A DNA stretch of 64,000 nucleotides from ZC4RG20 sp963782445 (GTDB taxonomy: Bacteria; Pseudomonadota; Gammaproteobacteria; Steroidobacterales; Rariloculaceae). Within the stretch, counting starts at the first letter, position 1. Each line of letters opens with the position of its first letter. Below the pieces are notes generated by a model. It was not told where the DNA came from, ran no database searches, and worked only from the letters and a program-made list of their open reading frames with translations. The stretch covers positions 442,292-506,291 of the forward strand of contig CAWAJM010000002.1 of assembly GCA_963782445.1 (NCBI GenBank), written 5' to 3'. The position numbers and the translations under genes are program-made. Shown one piece after another: positions 54,211-62,746 of the stretch.

Positions 54211-54498
54211 ATGAGTTCCAAGAAAGTTCACATGTTCGAAGACGGAAGCTCGATAGAGTGGATCGATCGGGAAACTTTGCGATATAGGAAGGGCGACTTC
54301 AGCGTTTCGATTTGGGTCGACTTTGCTCCGGGGTTCTTTGTGAGGGGGCGGATTCTAGCGCGATCATCGATCACCACTTGGGCGACGAAGCCGGATAGTG
54401 CACCGAGTCTGATTGACAGCGAGCAACGGAACAAAATCATCGAGAAGATTCAAGAGTACTACCGCGCTCATCGAGTCAAGCTGACACTCATGGATTGA
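54211..54498 (+). CDS. Candidate immunity protein for Rhs tip 2
   Basis: A 95-residue protein starting MSSKKVHMFEDGSSIEWIDRE, with Trp- and Arg-rich beta-strand-like segments and no recognised domain. It starts 6 nt after the second tip. Size and position match immunity genes of polymorphic toxins. Confidence 0.5.
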   Translation: MSSKKVHMFEDGSSIEWIDRETLRYRKGDFSVSIWVDFAPGFFVRGRILARSSITTWATKPDSAPSLIDSEQRNKIIEKIQEYYRAHRVKLTLMD

Positions 54499-54544
54499 GC
54501 TTTCGCAGCCGGAATCAGGGCGCTCAGTACGGGGGTGGCTCATC

Positions 54545-54917
54545 CTAATACTGCCGGGCCAGTACTACGACGCCGAGACCGGCCTAGCCTACAACTACAT
54601 GCGGGACTATGACTCGGTTACGGGCCGATACGCTGAAGGAGATCCGACAGGGCTTGTGGGAGGGCTGAATCCCTATCTATACGCTGCTGGAAATTCGGTT
54701 CGGGCCATGGACCCGCTCGGCCTTCAAGAGGAGGACGAAGGCAGGCTAGAGGAACCGTCCCTTCAGGAATCGATGGCCGAAGCACAGGTGAACGCGCTGG
54801 TTCGGCTGATTAAGGAATTCAAACCCGATTACCAATATCGTACCTATGGTTCGCCTGGGTCTCGCTACGGTACGCAGGATGTCCGAAATTTGCAGCGCGC
54901 TCTCCAGGATGCCGAAC
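54545..54917 (+). pseudogene. Orphan Rhs C-terminal tip 3, 5' part, interrupted by IS21-A
   Basis: A third Rhs core end (PGQYYDAETGLAYNYMRDYD, then NPYLYAAGNSVRAMDPLGL) leads into a tip domain. At 54917 the frame meets the left end of an IS21-family element, whose first bases create a stop. The same frame resumes at 62418 after the element. Removing the element with one CCGAAC copy rejoins them without a frame change. See the 3' part at 62418. Confidence 0.8.
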
Positions 54918-54966
54918 TGTAGAGCGACGATCTGGATGAGAAGCGCGCGACGATCTGGATGAGAAG
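54918..54966 (+). repeat. Left terminal repeats of IS21-A
   Basis: Two direct copies of GCGACGATCTGGATGAGAAG (54924-54943 and 54947-54966) lie behind the terminal TGTA. The flanking duplication CCGAAC is at 54912-54917. Confidence 0.85.
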
Positions 54967-55028
54967 TCCGGTGTCGCGGCAGACGGATGATGACGGGCGG
55001 TTTGCGAGACCGCAAGCATGCCGACGCG

Positions 55029-55607
55029 CTATTTGTCGCTCAGCGACACCTCTTCGGTGGTTTTGATTGTCGCGCGAGTCGCAGGCCTGCCCGGGCCACG
55101 CCTCTTCTCGATAGCGGTTCGTCGTCGATAGCTGTCGACGTTCAGTTCGAGGATGGTGGCGTGATGCACGAGCCGATCGACAGCGGCCAGCGTCATCGCT
55201 GGGTCCGGGAAGATTTTGCCCCACTCGCCGAACGGCTGATTCGCCGTGATCATGATCGAGCGCTGCTCGTAACGCGCGGCGATCAACTCGAACAGGACGC
55301 TGGTTTCCGCTTGGTCCTTGGTGACGTACGACAGATCATCGAGGATCAGCAGATGGTACTTGTCGAGCTTGGAGATGGCCGCTTCCAAGGTGAGCTCCCG
55401 CCGCGCAACCTGGAGCCGTTGGACAAGGTCGGTGGTGCGGGTGTAGAGCACGCGATAGCCGTTTTCGACGAGGGCAAGCCCGATGGCCGCGGCGAGGTGG
55501 CTCTTGCCGCCGCCTGGCGGGCCGAACAGGATCAGATTCGCACCCTCCTCGAGCCAGCGGTCACCGGCGGCGAGCGCCATCACCTGCGCTTTTGAGATCA
55601 TCGGGAC
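55029..55607 (-). pseudogene. istB: IstB ATPase of IS21-A, 3' part
   Basis: The C-terminal 192 residues of an IS21 helper ATPase, with Walker A GPPGGGKSHLAAAIG and Walker B LLILDDLSYV. IstB enables IstA strand transfer. The N-terminal 85 residues lie 4.9 kb away at 60465-60719; removing element B joins them in frame as FDFEAVPMISKAQ. A short frame from 55625 reads into element B and is not the native start. Confidence 0.88.
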
Positions 55608-55727
55608 CGCCTTGTAGCGAGACACCCGACCATCGAGCTAAGGCGACATCCAGTGTTGCGCACTGGGGTCGCTGACATTCCACCTTCTGCCTGACACGCT
55701 TGCCTCTCCCTGGGGGGAGGTTGCGGG

Positions 55728-56993
55728 ATGGCGAACAAGCTCGATGCGGAGGCTCGCATGACGATAAGAACGCTTGCCGAGCGCGGACACAGCAACCGCG
55801 CCATTGCCCGACTCCTCGGCGTCCATGAGAACGCCGTCCGTTATCACCGCCGCCGTTTGGCGGACGAGGCCGTCGACGGGCGCAGCCGTCAGAAGCACCT
55901 GGCCGAGGCTTTCGAGCCAGCGATTTCGTACTGGCTCGAGCAACTGGACGGTGACGGCCGCGTGAACCTAGCCGCCCTGCACGACTGGCTCGGTAACGAG
56001 CACGGCTACACTGGCACACGGCGCTCGCTGCAGCGCTACTTCAGGGCTCACTACCCGAAGCCGGCGATCCGGGCACGCCGCCGCGTGGAGACCCCGCCCG
56101 GCGCCCAGGCGCAGGCGGACTGGGCTGAGTTTCCGCGAGTGCTGATCGGTGGTCGTGTGCAACGGCTGTCGCTGTTCGCCCTCAAGCTGTCGTATTCGCG
56201 GTACTCGGCGTTTATCTGGTCCGAGCGCGAGGACCAGCTCGCCTGGCACCATGTCCACAACGAAGCGTTCCGGCGCTTCGAGGGTCTGCCGGCCGTTGTC
56301 CGGATCGACAACCTCAAGACCGGCGTCGCCCGCGGCGCCGGTCCCTGGGGCGTCATCAACCAGCACTACCGCGCCTACGCGCGCGGCGTCGGCTTTCACA
56401 TCGATCCGTGCTTACCGCGTGCCCCCGAGGCGAAGGGCAAGGTTGAGCGGATCGTGCGCGACTTTCGCGGCAGCTTCTCCCCGTATGCCCAGCACTGGGA
56501 GTGTTTGGCGGAGTTGCAGCAGGCGACCGATGCGCATGCGGCTCGGCTTTTTACGCGTCGTTTGTCGCCGGCGACCGGGCTCACGGTCGCTGAGAGCCTG
56601 AAGCTCGAGCGGCCGAAGCTGAGCACCTTGCCCGTGCTGCCCGAGCCCTTCGACATCGCCGTGACCCGTCCCGTCGCGGACGATTCCACCGTCGGCTTCG
56701 AGCAGCGCCGTTACTCGGTGCCGTTCCAATGGATCGGAAGACGCGTCGAGATCCGCGGCGCCGCCGGCCGCGTGCAGGTGCTCGTCGATCAGCGGGTCAT
56801 CGCCGTGCATCCGCGTCACACTCCGGAACGCATCCTGATCGATCCGAGCCATTACGAGGGACCCTCCACCGACCAGGTCCAAGCGCCGATGCCGCTCGGG
56901 CGCATGGGCCGCAAACTCGCCGAGATCTACGCGATGCCGCCGGAGCGCCGCCCGCTCAACCTCTACGCTGCGCTCGCGGAGGTGGCCCGATGA
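55728..56993 (+). CDS. istA: IS21-family transposase IstA (element B)
   Basis: A 421-residue DDE transposase. An N-terminal helix-turn-helix (MTIRTLAERGHSNRAIARLL, then GVHENAVRYHRRRL) precedes the integrase core, whose acidic residues are in QADWAEFP, VRIDNLKTGV and EAKGKVERIVRDFR. Length is within the IstA range. Its stop overlaps the istB start by 4 nt (ATGA), as usual in IS21. The gene itself appears intact. Confidence 0.93.
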   Translation: MANKLDAEARMTIRTLAERGHSNRAIARLLGVHENAVRYHRRRLADEAVDGRSRQKHLAEAFEPAISYWLEQLDGDGRVNLAALHDWLGNEHGYTGTRRSLQRYFRAHYPKPAIRARRRVETPPGAQAQADWAEFPRVLIGGRVQRLSLFALKLSYSRYSAFIWSEREDQLAWHHVHNEAFRRFEGLPAVVRIDNLKTGVARGAGPWGVINQHYRAYARGVGFHIDPCLPRAPEAKGKVERIVRDFRGSFSPYAQHWECLAELQQATDAHAARLFTRRLSPATGLTVAESLKLERPKLSTLPVLPEPFDIAVTRPVADDSTVGFEQRRYSVPFQWIGRRVEIRGAAGRVQVLVDQRVIAVHPRHTPERILIDPSHYEGPSTDQVQAPMPLGRMGRKLAEIYAMPPERRPLNLYAALAEVAR

Positions 56994-57343
56994 ACCGCAA
57001 AGCCGCTCCCGCCCCGACCGTCGATCTGGATACCACTCGCCAACGGCTCGAGCGCCTCGGGCTCGTGCACGCTGCCGAGCAGCTCGAGTCCTTGATCAGC
57101 GATGCCGTCAAGCACGACATCGCCGCCCACCAGGTCGTTGACCGTCTTCTCGACGCCGAGCTCGATCGGCGTGAGGAACGGCGGCTGCAGACTTCGTTGC
57201 GGCTCTCGGGTCTGCCGACCGGACAGACGCTCGGCAACTTCGACTTCGCGTTCCAGCCCTCGATCGAACGCTCGAGGATCGAGACGCTCGCGACCTGCCA
57301 ATGGATCCGCGAGAACCGCACGCTGCTGATCCAAGGGCCGCCC
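56990..57343 (+). pseudogene. istB: IstB ATPase of IS21-B, 5' part
   Basis: The N-terminal 118 codons, ending exactly at RTLLIQGPP of the Walker A motif, where a serine-recombinase element begins. The remainder (GVGKSHLGVALG onward) is at 59896-60327. Removing 57344-59895 restores GPPGVGKS and a 261-residue protein. Confidence 0.9.
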
Positions 57344-57374
57344 GATCACGCGACATGATGCACACCTTCCTACG

Positions 57375-59438
57375 TCATTGAAGTTTAAGGGGTAGTTGAT
57401 CACGGTCTTTTGTGCGCGGACTGCTCACAGCATTCGCTCCGCCCAACAGTCGTTCAACTGCGCTCTGCTCGATGATCCAGGGCGCGCCTTTGCAGGCCTG
57501 GCGTGCAGCAAGCACCTTGCTCGCGATTAAGCGGCGCACCGTCTCCCGGCTGACGTTGAGCCTGCTCGCTGTTTCCTCCAACGTCAATTCGCCGCGCGCG
57601 AGTCGCTCTCCTTCCACATAGACGGCGATATCGTGAGACGTGCGAAAAGTTCGTAGCCGCCCTTCGGTCCAAGCATGCCCGCGTCCAGTCCGTATACCTA
57701 GCCGGTTGAGGATCGAGACGATCCCCTGATCCGGTTGCACGCGAGCAAGTTCTCGGACCAGCTGCACAACGTTGTCTGGCGTCGCATAGCGATGTTGACC
57801 GGTCTTGTTCTTCAAAAAGTCGAGCTCCGTATGATCTCCACCCTGCCAATGCAGCCGCAGGGCAATCTTCTCACCTTCCTTGCGAACGACGATTTCGTGC
57901 AGCAGCGTCCGCACGATACGCTTCTTTAGCTGTTGAGAGCTCGCCGGATCATGCCAAAGAGCGGGTAAGTCTTCGCCAAGCTGCAGAAGCGCATCACGCG
58001 TGTGCTGGCTCAACGGCTCGGGGCGGCTGGCCTGTAGTGCCTGCAGCTCCTGCTCAATTTCGTGGTGACGTTTGAGGGTCTCATTCCATCGGCTCTCGAG
58101 CTCTGCAGCGACCAGCCGATTGTCCGGGTCGACGGCGTCGTACTGACGTCGAGCGCGAGCCACCTCATAGCGCGCCTGCTCGAGAGCCAACTCCTTGTGC
58201 GTGATCTGCTCGTCGTTGCTCTGCAGCTGACGATCGATGGCCTCCAGGGCCGCCCGAACGCCCAGTGGTTCGATACGGCGTAGTAGCTCCTGCTCGACCA
58301 GCCGTTCGGCCTTCAATCCACCGAACGAGATGCATCGCCCGGTCCCATGATTGATCATGCCTCCGTGGCACGCATACCGCAGGCATTGGCCTTTAACACC
58401 GCTGTACGTCACGTGGAACTTCCTGCCGCAGTGACCACAGCGCAAAAGACCCGCCAGCAGCGCACCGCCGCCACGCGCCGGCCCGCGCACCAGTCGCCCC
58501 TTCATGGCAGCGTTGTGCGTGATCTGCCGTTGGTTGGCTTGGTACTCATCCCAGTCGATGTAAGCTCCATGATGATCCTGAATCAGGACTTGCCATTGCT
58601 CTTGCGGCACGCGCAAACCGGCGAGACTACGCTTTCGCCCCTGCTCGATGCGCGTGACCGTTTTCGTTCGACCGAACACATAGGCGCCGGCATAGATCGG
58701 ATTGGTCAAGATATGGTGCACGACATTGTAGACCGGCAACTTCCAGATCACAGCCCGGCCTGCTGCGCCGTAGACCACCGCGGGCAGCTCGACACGTTCC
58801 TGACGGAACCAGATGAGCACCTGACGGATGCTGCCCAGCTCGCGGAACTTCGCAAAAACCCGCTCAAGCGCTTTGCGAATACGCCGATCCGGATCGATCT
58901 CGAGGCGGTCGTCGGACGTTCGCACGTAACCGATTGCCACACTCGTGTGCAACTCCCCCCGCCGCGCCTTCTGCATCAGCGCTTCGTATGATCGCTGCCG
59001 CAGGGTCGACAGCTCCATCTCCGACAACGTGCCCTTCATGCCGAGAATAAGTCGATCGTTCGTTTGTCGGGCATCATAGATGCCATCCTCGTCGATAATC
59101 AGCGCGTCCACGAGGCGACAGAACTCGAGCAACGTGTGCCAGTCGCGTCCGTTGCGCGCCAACCGTGACGCCTCGATGCAGAACACGGCTCCGATATTGC
59201 CCTCGCAAAGCATTGCGAGCATCCGTTCGAAGCCTGGCCGATGAACGCCGCCACCGGAGCGCCCGAGATCATCGTCGATAACGGCGACTTCTTGCCAGCC
59301 GAGCGCGCGGGCACGATCGGCCAGCGCGTATTGACGGCGCTGACTTTCCAGATTGTGATGCACCTGATCAGCCGTCGATTGACGCAGGTAAACTACGGCT
59401 TGGCGCTGTAGATGACTACTGCCGATTTTGCTCATCAC
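57375..59438 (-). CDS. Large serine recombinase
   Basis: A 687-residue site-specific recombinase. The N-terminal resolvase domain has the catalytic Ser21 in YLRQSTADQVHHN and the Arg motif in IEASRLARNGRDW. A recombinase domain (about 175-290) and a zinc beta-ribbon with LLRCGHCGRKFHV...CLRYACHGG follow. A coiled coil and, near the C-terminus, a helix-turn-helix (LTLEETASRLNVSRETVRRL) complete it. It presumably catalyses movement of this small element and looks intact. It overlaps the small gene upstream. Confidence 0.93.
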   Translation of the reverse strand: MMSKIGSSHLQRQAVVYLRQSTADQVHHNLESQRRQYALADRARALGWQEVAVIDDDLGRSGGGVHRPGFERMLAMLCEGNIGAVFCIEASRLARNGRDWHTLLEFCRLVDALIIDEDGIYDARQTNDRLILGMKGTLSEMELSTLRQRSYEALMQKARRGELHTSVAIGYVRTSDDRLEIDPDRRIRKALERVFAKFRELGSIRQVLIWFRQERVELPAVVYGAAGRAVIWKLPVYNVVHHILTNPIYAGAYVFGRTKTVTRIEQGRKRSLAGLRVPQEQWQVLIQDHHGAYIDWDEYQANQRQITHNAAMKGRLVRGPARGGGALLAGLLRCGHCGRKFHVTYSGVKGQCLRYACHGGMINHGTGRCISFGGLKAERLVEQELLRRIEPLGVRAALEAIDRQLQSNDEQITHKELALEQARYEVARARRQYDAVDPDNRLVAAELESRWNETLKRHHEIEQELQALQASRPEPLSQHTRDALLQLGEDLPALWHDPASSQQLKKRIVRTLLHEIVVRKEGEKIALRLHWQGGDHTELDFLKNKTGQHRYATPDNVVQLVRELARVQPDQGIVSILNRLGIRTGRGHAWTEGRLRTFRTSHDIAVYVEGERLARGELTLEETASRLNVSRETVRRLIASKVLAARQACKGAPWIIEQSAVERLLGGANAVSSPRTKDRDQLPLKLQ

Positions 59439-59610
59439 GCTTTCCTTCCTCGCTTGCGACTGCGGGCACCGCGCTGAGCAGCAGTTGCGCCAGCAACTCG
59501 AGCACTTTGCTTTCGACCTCCCGCGGAAGCGGTGGATTGGGGTCTTGGGGCAGCAGGCTTCTCTGCCACAACCTCGCTTCGTTCACGCTCGCCTCCGTCA
59601 CGTGTCTCAC
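59416..59610 (-). CDS. Small protein of the serine-recombinase element
   Basis: A 64-residue protein with the segment NPPLPREVESKVLELLAQLLLSAV, a pattern seen in short proteins encoded beside such recombinases. The GTG 59610 start lacks a strong ribosome site. The 3' end overlaps the recombinase start by 23 nt, suggesting coupled expression. The function is unknown. Confidence 0.55.
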   Translation of the reverse strand: MRHVTEASVNEARLWQRSLLPQDPNPPLPREVESKVLELLAQLLLSAVPAVASEEGKRDEQNRQ

Positions 59611-59743
59611 CCGCTCGTGACGATACGGCAGCGTCTACTATCCGGCGAAGCGAGATTAGTGCCTCCCGCGAGATTCGCGGCTGCGATACGATCTGAAGCT
59701 CCGCAGCCTCTGGTTCCGTCATCCATGCCGGCAGCAGGGTCAA
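59435..59743 (-). CDS. DUF5372-like small protein of the serine-recombinase element
   Basis: The open frame upstream of the TTG at 59743 continues to about 59880 and encodes QFEITVHYRFHPRHGEHLGV and RGERAYVVEQRDGSLTLLPAWMTE, a DUF5372-like pattern (HPxHG, then W-ED-R-like and LPAxWT). No ATG or GTG start is visible in that stretch, so the true 5' end is unclear and may use a rare codon. After about 59620 the frame becomes low complexity and overlaps the 64-residue gene, so the real protein may be shorter or frameshifted. Confidence 0.45.
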   Translation of the reverse strand: MTLLPAWMTEPEAAELQIVSQPRISREALISLRRIVDAAVSSRAGETRDGGERERSEVVAEKPAAPRPQSTASAGGRKQSARVAGATAAQRGARSRKRGRKA

Positions 59744-59895
59744 GGAGCCGTCGCGCTGCTCGACGACGTACGCCCGCTCGCCACGATAGGTCTGTGTCTT
59801 GAGAACTCCGAGATGCTCGCCGTGGCGAGGGTGAAAGCGGTAATGGACCGTTATCTCGAATTGGAGAGTATGGGCAGTATGTTGCCGGCTCGCCC

Positions 59896-60327
59896 GGTGT
59901 CGGCAAGAGCCATCTCGGTGTCGCGCTCGGCGTCAAAGCCATCGAGCACGGCTTCGGCGTGGTCTTCTACCGCCTCGACGAGCTGCTGCCGGTCATGCGC
60001 CGCGACGCCGACCTGCCGCCTTCGCTGCTTCGACGGAAGAAGTACATCAATACCGGACTTCTGATCCTCGATGAAGTCGGCTTCGAACCGATGACTCGTC
60101 AGGATGCATCGCTGTTCTTCCGGCTCGTCTCGCATCGCTATCAGAAGGGCGCGATCTTGATCACGACGAACAAGGGCGTTGAGGCTTGGCCGGAAATCCT
60201 CGCCGGCGACGAGGTCCTGGCGACGGCGATCCTCGATCGGCTCTTACACCACAGCCATGTCTTGAACATCAAAGGTCGCTCGTACCGCCTGCGCGATCTG
60301 GAATCGGCCCTCGCCGCCACCCATTGA
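59896..60327 (+). pseudogene. istB: IstB ATPase of IS21-B, 3' part
   Basis: Resumes at GVGKSHLGVALGVKAIEHG and runs through Walker B LLILDEVGF to the end (143 residues). It is in frame with the 5' part at 56990-57343 if the serine-recombinase element is removed. Confidence 0.9.
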
Positions 60328-60464
60328 CGCTGTGTCCACAAGCCCCGGTGTCGCCGAACGCCGGGGCTGCCCCCGCAACCTGCTGACTAACCTAGAAAAC
60401 CTCTCCTACAGGGTGCGCAACACTGGGTGTCGCCTTAGTGCGCAACACTGGGTGTCGTTTGACA

Positions 60465-60719
60465 CGCCTCGAAGTCGAAGTTCGTCAGCGTCTTGCCCGG
60501 CGGCAACTGGGCCTGCGTGAGGTGACGTTCGATGCGACGCCGGGCCCGGTCGGCCAGTTCCTGTTCGGCGAGCGTGGCCAGCGTATGGGCCGCCGGCCAC
60601 CCTTCCTGATCGGCCTGCCCGGTGAACTTCGGCCACACGGCTTTAATGGTCGGCAGGCGCAGCTCCGTGAGCATGATCGCGAGCTTGGCGGCGTCGACTT
60701 GAGGGCTCTTACGGCTCAT
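60465..60719 (-). pseudogene. istB: IstB ATPase of IS21-A, 5' part
   Basis: The N-terminal 85 residues (LAIMLTELRLPTIKAVWPKF ... LPPGKTLTNFDFEA). ATG 60719 overlaps the istA stop by 4 nt. Beyond 60465 the frame enters element B. The rest of the protein is at 55029-55607; together they make about 277 residues. Confidence 0.88.
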
Positions 60720-62242
60720 GCTCCACCTCCCACCACCGCGCTGGCATCGTGATGTTCGAGGAGCACCTCGTAGTCAGCAAGCGAGCCGAGTGGCACGTGG
60801 ATGTGCGGCAGCGCCGCCGGATCGGGACCGAAGCGTTGCCGCAGGACGGCCATATCGGGCAACTCACCGGCGTCGAGCAACGTCTCGAGCTCGGCGGCGA
60901 GCTCCGCTTCGCAGCCCCGCTCATGCGCCAACCTGAGCAGCTCGACGGTCCGCCGGCAGGCGACGCGCTCGCCGAGCTCAGCCAGCAAGGCTTCGAAGGT
61001 GCGCCGATAGGCCTCCCTGGGGAACAGCTGATCGCGGTAGACCAGGTTCAGCAGCGCCATGGGCTTGCGCCGCAGAGCGTGGATCACGTGGCGATAGTCC
61101 ACGACGTGTCCCCGTTTGCCATCCGACGGGGCTTTGCCCCGCGGCAGCATCATCAACGCCGTGGCGCCGATGAACAACTCCAGCCGATCATCGTACAGGC
61201 GCACCCGCAGCTGATGACCGATGAGTCGCGAGGGCACCGAGTAAAACACCTTGCGCAGCGCGAAGCCTCCGGAGGACGTCACTCGCACCAGCGCCTCTTC
61301 GAAGTCCTGGGTCCGTTGCCGCGGCAGAGCCAGCAGCCTCTCGCGCTCGCTATCGATCGGCCCTCGGTTACGTGCGTTACGGCGGCTGATGAGCTCATCG
61401 ATGAACCCTCGATAGGCACGCAGGCTCTCGAAGTCGCGCGAGCCACGCAGCAGCAGCGCGTCGCCGATAGCGCTCTTGAGATGACCATGAGCGCTCTCGA
61501 TGCTGCCGTTCTCGTGCGCGACGCCGGGGTTGTTGCGGCTCGGCGTCATGCCGTAGTGCGCGCACAGGGCTTCATAGCGGCGAGTGACATCGTCCCGCGC
61601 CGCGCGGTCGAGGTTCCTGAACGCCGCCGACAGGCTGTCGGTGCGGTGTTCCGCCGGCGCGCCGCCCAGCGTCCAGAGCGCGTTCTGCAGGCCTTCGGCG
61701 AGCGCCACGAAGCTCTCACCCCCGAGGATCACGTGGGCGTGCTCGAAGCCCGAGTAGACCAACCGGAAGTGATAGAGCCGGTGATCGAGCTCCACTCCGC
61801 CGATGGTGACGGCCAGATCGTTCATGTCGGTGAAGTCCGATAGCCCCAGCCAGCCGGGCTTGTGCACTTGGCGGAAGATCACCTCCTGCTCGGGGCCGTG
61901 TACCGCTCGCCAGGTCCGCACCCGTCGCTCCAGCGTCCGGCGGATCCTCGGCGTAAGTTCCGGATGCCGTCGCATCAACTCTTCGAAGATGGTCACCGCG
62001 CGCAAACCCGGCGCACTCTCCAGCATCGGCACCACCTCCTCGTCGAAGATCCCGGCCAGCGGGTCCGGCCGGCGGCGGGTACGGGGGGCCGCCTTCTGCG
62101 AAGGCAGCCGCTTATCCTCCTCGAGGCGATAAGCCGTGGCTGTGCTGAAGCCCGCCTTGGCTGCGGCGGTGGATGGGCTATCGGTTCGTCGAGATTTCAT
62201 GTAAAGCCTCACTTGGTGATCGGTTACGTGTCGCCCCGGCAC
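60716..62242 (-). CDS. istA: IS21-family transposase IstA (element A)
   Basis: A 508-residue DDE transposase starting PGRHVTDHQVRLYMKSRR, the usual N-terminus of this IS21 branch, with a helix-turn-helix (STAAAKAGFSTATAYRLE) and the catalytic core around LSDFTDMNDL, EHRTDSLSAAF and ENGSIESAHGHLK. GTG 62242 is preceded by AAGGAA; a frame to 62296 is open but unsupported. The gene is intact, but its istB partner is broken. Confidence 0.92.
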   Translation of the reverse strand: MPGRHVTDHQVRLYMKSRRTDSPSTAAAKAGFSTATAYRLEEDKRLPSQKAAPRTRRRPDPLAGIFDEEVVPMLESAPGLRAVTIFEELMRRHPELTPRIRRTLERRVRTWRAVHGPEQEVIFRQVHKPGWLGLSDFTDMNDLAVTIGGVELDHRLYHFRLVYSGFEHAHVILGGESFVALAEGLQNALWTLGGAPAEHRTDSLSAAFRNLDRAARDDVTRRYEALCAHYGMTPSRNNPGVAHENGSIESAHGHLKSAIGDALLLRGSRDFESLRAYRGFIDELISRRNARNRGPIDSERERLLALPRQRTQDFEEALVRVTSSGGFALRKVFYSVPSRLIGHQLRVRLYDDRLELFIGATALMMLPRGKAPSDGKRGHVVDYRHVIHALRRKPMALLNLVYRDQLFPREAYRRTFEALLAELGERVACRRTVELLRLAHERGCEAELAAELETLLDAGELPDMAVLRQRFGPDPAALPHIHVPLGSLADYEVLLEHHDASAVVGGGA

Positions 62243-62362
62243 GGGTATTCCTTCTTTGGTCGGAAGAAACACCTTAGCCGGAACGGCCGCGATCACCCGG
62301 CGGGGCCGCCCAAGGGCGGCCCCGCCGCCTCTGCGCTTCGCTAGACGCTCAGAGGTTTCGGC

Positions 62363-62411
62363 TTTCTCATCCTGATTGTCGTTGGCTTCTCATCCTGTTT
62401 GTCGCGCCACA
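62363..62411 (-). repeat. Right terminal repeats of IS21-A
   Basis: Terminal copy at 62386-62411 (GCGACAAACAGGATGAGAAG on the minus strand) and a second related copy at 62363-62381. The flanking duplication CCGAAC is at 62412-62417. Confidence 0.85.
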
Positions 62412-62417
62412 CCGAAC

Positions 62418-62746
62418 AAGAGTCCTGTCACGCTCCAGGGAGGGCCGATGACTCATCGGCGATCAGTATGGACCAGGCTGTTGAACTCGGCGCGCGGCAT
62501 GTGGAGGGTCGTGGAGAAATGGAGTTAACGGGAAAGGGAACCAACTTTCAGTTCAGAAACGCCGCTCATAATGCACTGGGCGAAACGGAGATGCGAATCG
62601 CCCGCTTCGACATTAACCCAGCTGATCAACATGTTAGAAACGACGGACCGCACCTAAATATTCAAACGCAGATTAACGGAGTGACGGTACGGAATGATCA
62701 CCTCGCCATTGATCCTGCTACTATTCGGCCGGGGGACGTTCCATGA
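62418..62746 (+). pseudogene. Orphan Rhs C-terminal tip 3, 3' part
   Basis: Continues the reading frame broken at 54917. It encodes SMDQAVELGARHVEGRGEME, then GTNFQFRNAAHNALGETEMR and DGPHLNIQTQINGVTVRNDH, a compact basic/polar domain typical of secreted nuclease-like toxin tips. I suspect a known polymorphic-toxin domain but cannot name it securely. The stop overlaps the start of the next gene (ATGA). Confidence 0.78.

Larger units (their letters stand above)
57344..59895. mobile_element. Compact serine-recombinase element (2.55 kb) inserted in istB
   Basis: The boundaries are set by the restored istB frame; CGCCCG is shared at both junctions. Near-terminal imperfect inverted sequences (GCGACATGATGCACA at 57350-57364 and GCAACATACTGCCCA on the minus strand at 59885-59871) are candidate recombinase sites. 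It carries a large serine recombinase and two small genes, and no obvious cargo. Confidence 0.82.
55613..60464. mobile_element. IS21-family element B, inserted in istB of element A
   Basis: The ends are TGTAGCGAGACACCC (left) and TGTCAAACGACACCC (right, minus strand), flanked by the 5-bp duplication CGCCT at 55608-55612 and 60465-60469. Subterminal GCGACAYCCAGTGTTGCGCAC repeats follow. It carries its own istA and an istB split by a serine-recombinase element. Its sequence is clearly distinct from element A. Confidence 0.88.
54918..62411. mobile_element. IS21-family element A (outer), carrying nested insertions
   Basis: The ends are imperfect inverted repeats (TGTAGAGCGACGATCTGGAT at the left; TGTGGCGCGACAAACAGGAT on the minus strand at the right), flanked by the 6-bp duplication CCGAAC. 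Internal subterminal copies of the repeat (GCGACGATCTGGATGAGAAG twice at the left, related copies at the right) are typical of IS21. It carries istA and an istB split by element B. Without the insertion it would be about 2.6 kb. Confidence 0.88.

Noticed and set aside
54924..54966. A CRISPR-like pair of direct repeats
   Set aside because: Only two copies with a 3-nt gap, and matching inverted copies at the far end identify them as IS21 terminal repeats.
55638..55943. Short minus-strand frames near the left end of IS21-B
   Set aside because: They run across the IS terminal repeats and the istA 5' end and encode no known domain.
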